A stretch of DNA of 6,673 nucleotides from an uncultured Cellvibrio sp. (GTDB taxonomy: Bacteria > Pseudomonadota > Gammaproteobacteria > Pseudomonadales > Cellvibrionaceae), in the NCBI GenBank assembly GCA_946482345.1, contig CAMLRJ010000196.1, positions 1 to 6,673 on the forward strand. Direction: 5' to 3'. Of this stretch, positions 5,801 to 6,673 are shown one piece after another. Made by a program: the position numbers and the translations under genes. Numbering within the stretch: the first letter of the stretch is position 1; every line of letters starts with the position of its first letter. The notes under the pieces are model-generated. The model was not told the DNA's origin. It saw only the letters and a list, made by a program, of their open reading frames with translations, and ran no database searches.

Positions 5801-6673
5801 CAGTTTGAATTTTGAAAAACCCAATCCTGCACTTGCATTGGAAACAAGTCCGTTTGTGATTGCCAATCAATCTTCGTCATGGAATAAACCTGTTGCAAAA
5901 CGCATTGCAGGCATAAGTTCATTTGGTATTGGTGGTACCAATGCCCATGTTATTTTGCGTGGAGTCGATACAGAGGAAGTTGTATCACAATCATCGGGCT
6001 GGGTTCCTCTATGCTTAAGTGCAAATAATTCATCTGCATTGGCTGCGTCTATCAATCAATTGAAAGATGCCGTACAAAAACACAATTTTAATGCAGCAGA
6101 TTTAGCAGGGTTTCTGGCGAGATATCGCGCTGCATTTCCTTATCGAAATGCTGTTGCGGTTGATCCACAAAAAAATCTAGTGGATTTACTTTCACAAGTT
6201 ACAGCGAATGAAGAATCTATAGCCAACGTAGAAAATATTGCATTTTCTTTTCCCGGGCAAGGCAGCCAGGTGGTTACTATGGGCGCTGAACTCTATCAGG
6301 AGGTTGAACCTTTCCGTGTGGCGATTGATCAGGCTGACGAAATTTTGCAGCAAGAGTATCAAATCGATTTGAAAGCCTTGCTCTTCTCAAGTGATGCAGA
6401 TTTAAAATCCACACTGCACACACAAATTGTTCTGTTCTCTGTTGGTTATGCTTTATCACAAACCTTGATTGATTTGGGCATTCAACCACAAGCTGCGATT
6501 GGTCACAGTATTGGCGAATTGGCAGCAGCAGTGGTTGCCGGTGTTTTTGATTTGCCAACGGGTTTGCGATTGGTGGTGACTCGCGGTCGTGCTATGCAAT
6601 CACAGCCTGCCGGAGCCATGATTGCGGTGCGTGAGCCTGCATCGGCAGTTGAAAAATATTTGAGTCAGGATTT
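2883..6673 (+). CDS. Hybrid NRPS-PKS, loading module A-PCP-KS-AT (3' end outside window)
   Basis: One uninterrupted frame of 1263 codons, still open at the right edge. Residues 10-515 are an adenylation domain with cores A1 to A10: TYAEL 44-48, YIIYTSGSTGRPKG 159-172, FDVS 207-210, NQYGPSE 304-310, YRTGD 394-398, GRIDSQVKISGYRVEL 412-427, and TPTGKVDRK 498-506 with Lys502. It activates an amino acid as the AMP ester. Aligned to GrsA the specificity residues are D208, V209, Q212, F251, I278, A280, Q305, V313, V314, K502, closest to an L-proline code. Residues 528-598 are a carrier domain, GMDSL, phosphopantetheine Ser559. Residues 613-1027 are a ketosynthase with Cys773 (SACSTSL), His909 (EAHGTATPIGDP) and His949 (NFGHL), a complete catalytic triad. 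From 1118 an acyltransferase begins: FPGQGSQ 1123-1129 and GHSIGE 1207-1212 with Ser1209. No condensation domain precedes A, so it should start an assembly line: a prolyl-like starter, then one malonyl extension. Reductive, methylating or release domains would lie beyond the window. Domain calls are firm; substrate calls are predictions. Confidence 0.96.
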   Translation, partial: MDTNVQSAPSFLDLFDLTLKKYPNRPALAGEFSENSEASSGHVTYAELDRHASIIVAALRQQGILAGGVVAIHTSSRFRAIASMIAVLRSGCAYLPLDPVYPAERLHFMVANANTGIVISDNDDFISPSAKRLDLRLINWNEPPEAVQSPVIDPASDAYIIYTSGSTGRPKGVRMNHGTLNNLIRWQNAHYAADECFRTLQFSSLSFDVSFQEIFATFAQGGCLFLIHNQTKQDFRALLTFIDQQKIERIFLPYIALLQLLQWANRLQLYPQSLREVITAGEQLVVSDDLKKAFKAIPQARLSNQYGPSESHVVTEYILGAEIDAWEAIPPIGKAIDQADILLLDEQLQPVADGEAGELFIAGPVLANGYINNQDETAKRFVNLNISGKTISAYRTGDIASRREDGNIIYKGRIDSQVKISGYRVELSEVEAKLLDTHLLDEAAVAVRELRGDKHLVAFVVAQQDKFSLDQLKAKLEIDLPHYMQPSEYHLLPALLKTPTGKVDRKTMLEQLIAKESGSQQSVQKNLPVNQQILAIIRREIRQPSAQLSDNLIQQGMDSLAANRIAAALYDELNLSVPAYALFQHRSIKRFIDHATRSTQTSGATQTHEKSVDAEVAIIGMAVNVPGADRLEDFWQNLIDARESVHYFEPNKNDRVNARGILKDPLGFDEQFFEMTPVEARFIDPQQRLLLELSWQALENAGYSPKDFPGRIGIYCGTGNNSYYLNNVLKNADQLEDFGAFQAMIANEKDYCATRIAYKLNLVGPAISVHSACSTSLVAVCHAVEAIRSGQCDIAIAGGASLTFPQQQPYEYQEGSIYSRDGHTRTFDRDSSGTVFSDGAGLVVLKRLDFAQQDGDAIYASVMGVAINNDGADKASFSAPSVEGQKHVIMAAQQNAGIQPHELGYVEAHGTATPIGDPIEVAALTAAFGGVNAARHTCKLGSVKSNFGHLTAAAGVVGMIKSALAIDNDLIPASLNFEKPNPALALETSPFVIANQSSSWNKPVAKRIAGISSFGIGGTNAHVILRGVDTEEVVSQSSGWVPLCLSANNSSALAASINQLKDAVQKHNFNAADLAGFLARYRAAFPYRNAVAVDPQKNLVDLLSQVTANEESIANVENIAFSFPGQGSQVVTMGAELYQEVEPFRVAIDQADEILQQEYQIDLKALLFSSDADLKSTLHTQIVLFSVGYALSQTLIDLGIQPQAAIGHSIGELAAAVVAGVFDLPTGLRLVVTRGRAMQSQPAGAMIAVREPASAVEKYLSQD

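Overview
The window reads as the end of a gammaproteobacterial ribosomal protein operon followed directly by accessory DNA with a secondary-metabolite megasynthase. All genes are on the + strand. RpsD, RpoA and RplQ align closely and almost without gaps to the E. coli proteins as I recall them. The moderate GC, the L17 sequence and a modular synthase gene suggest a relative of Cellvibrio or other marine or soil Pseudomonadales-type bacteria. That placement is an impression, not a search result.

Layout. 1-563: 3' part of rpsD (ribosomal protein S4), cut by the left edge. 590-1576: rpoA (RNA polymerase alpha). 1584-1623: a very strong intrinsic terminator, followed by a second hairpin at 1631-1657. 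1703-2089: rplQ (ribosomal protein L17). 2108-2143: the terminator that closes the operon. 2180-2668: an AT-rich GNAT acetyltransferase of the phosphinothricin/methionine-sulfoximine acetyltransferase type. 2669-2882: a 214-base leader region with a 13-base palindrome. 2883-6673: the first 1263 codons of a hybrid NRPS-PKS that runs off the right edge.

How the genes work together. rpsD, rpoA and rplQ are the distal half of the classical alpha operon (rpsM-rpsK-rpsD-rpoA-rplQ) and make translation and transcription machinery. The unusual point is a textbook terminator between rpoA and rplQ. The accessory part begins right after the operon. The synthase has domains A-PCP-KS-AT(partial) and no condensation domain in front, so it looks like a loading module that activates an amino acid and passes it to a ketosynthase for one polyketide extension. 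The ten specificity residues, read by alignment to GrsA, are D-V-Q-F-I-A-Q-V-V-K. This is one residue from a known L-proline code, so I predict a prolyl (or related cyclic imino acid) starter extended with a malonyl unit. The acetyltransferase could protect against or tailor the product, or it could be unrelated. The rest of the synthase and its partners lie outside the window, so the product cannot be named.
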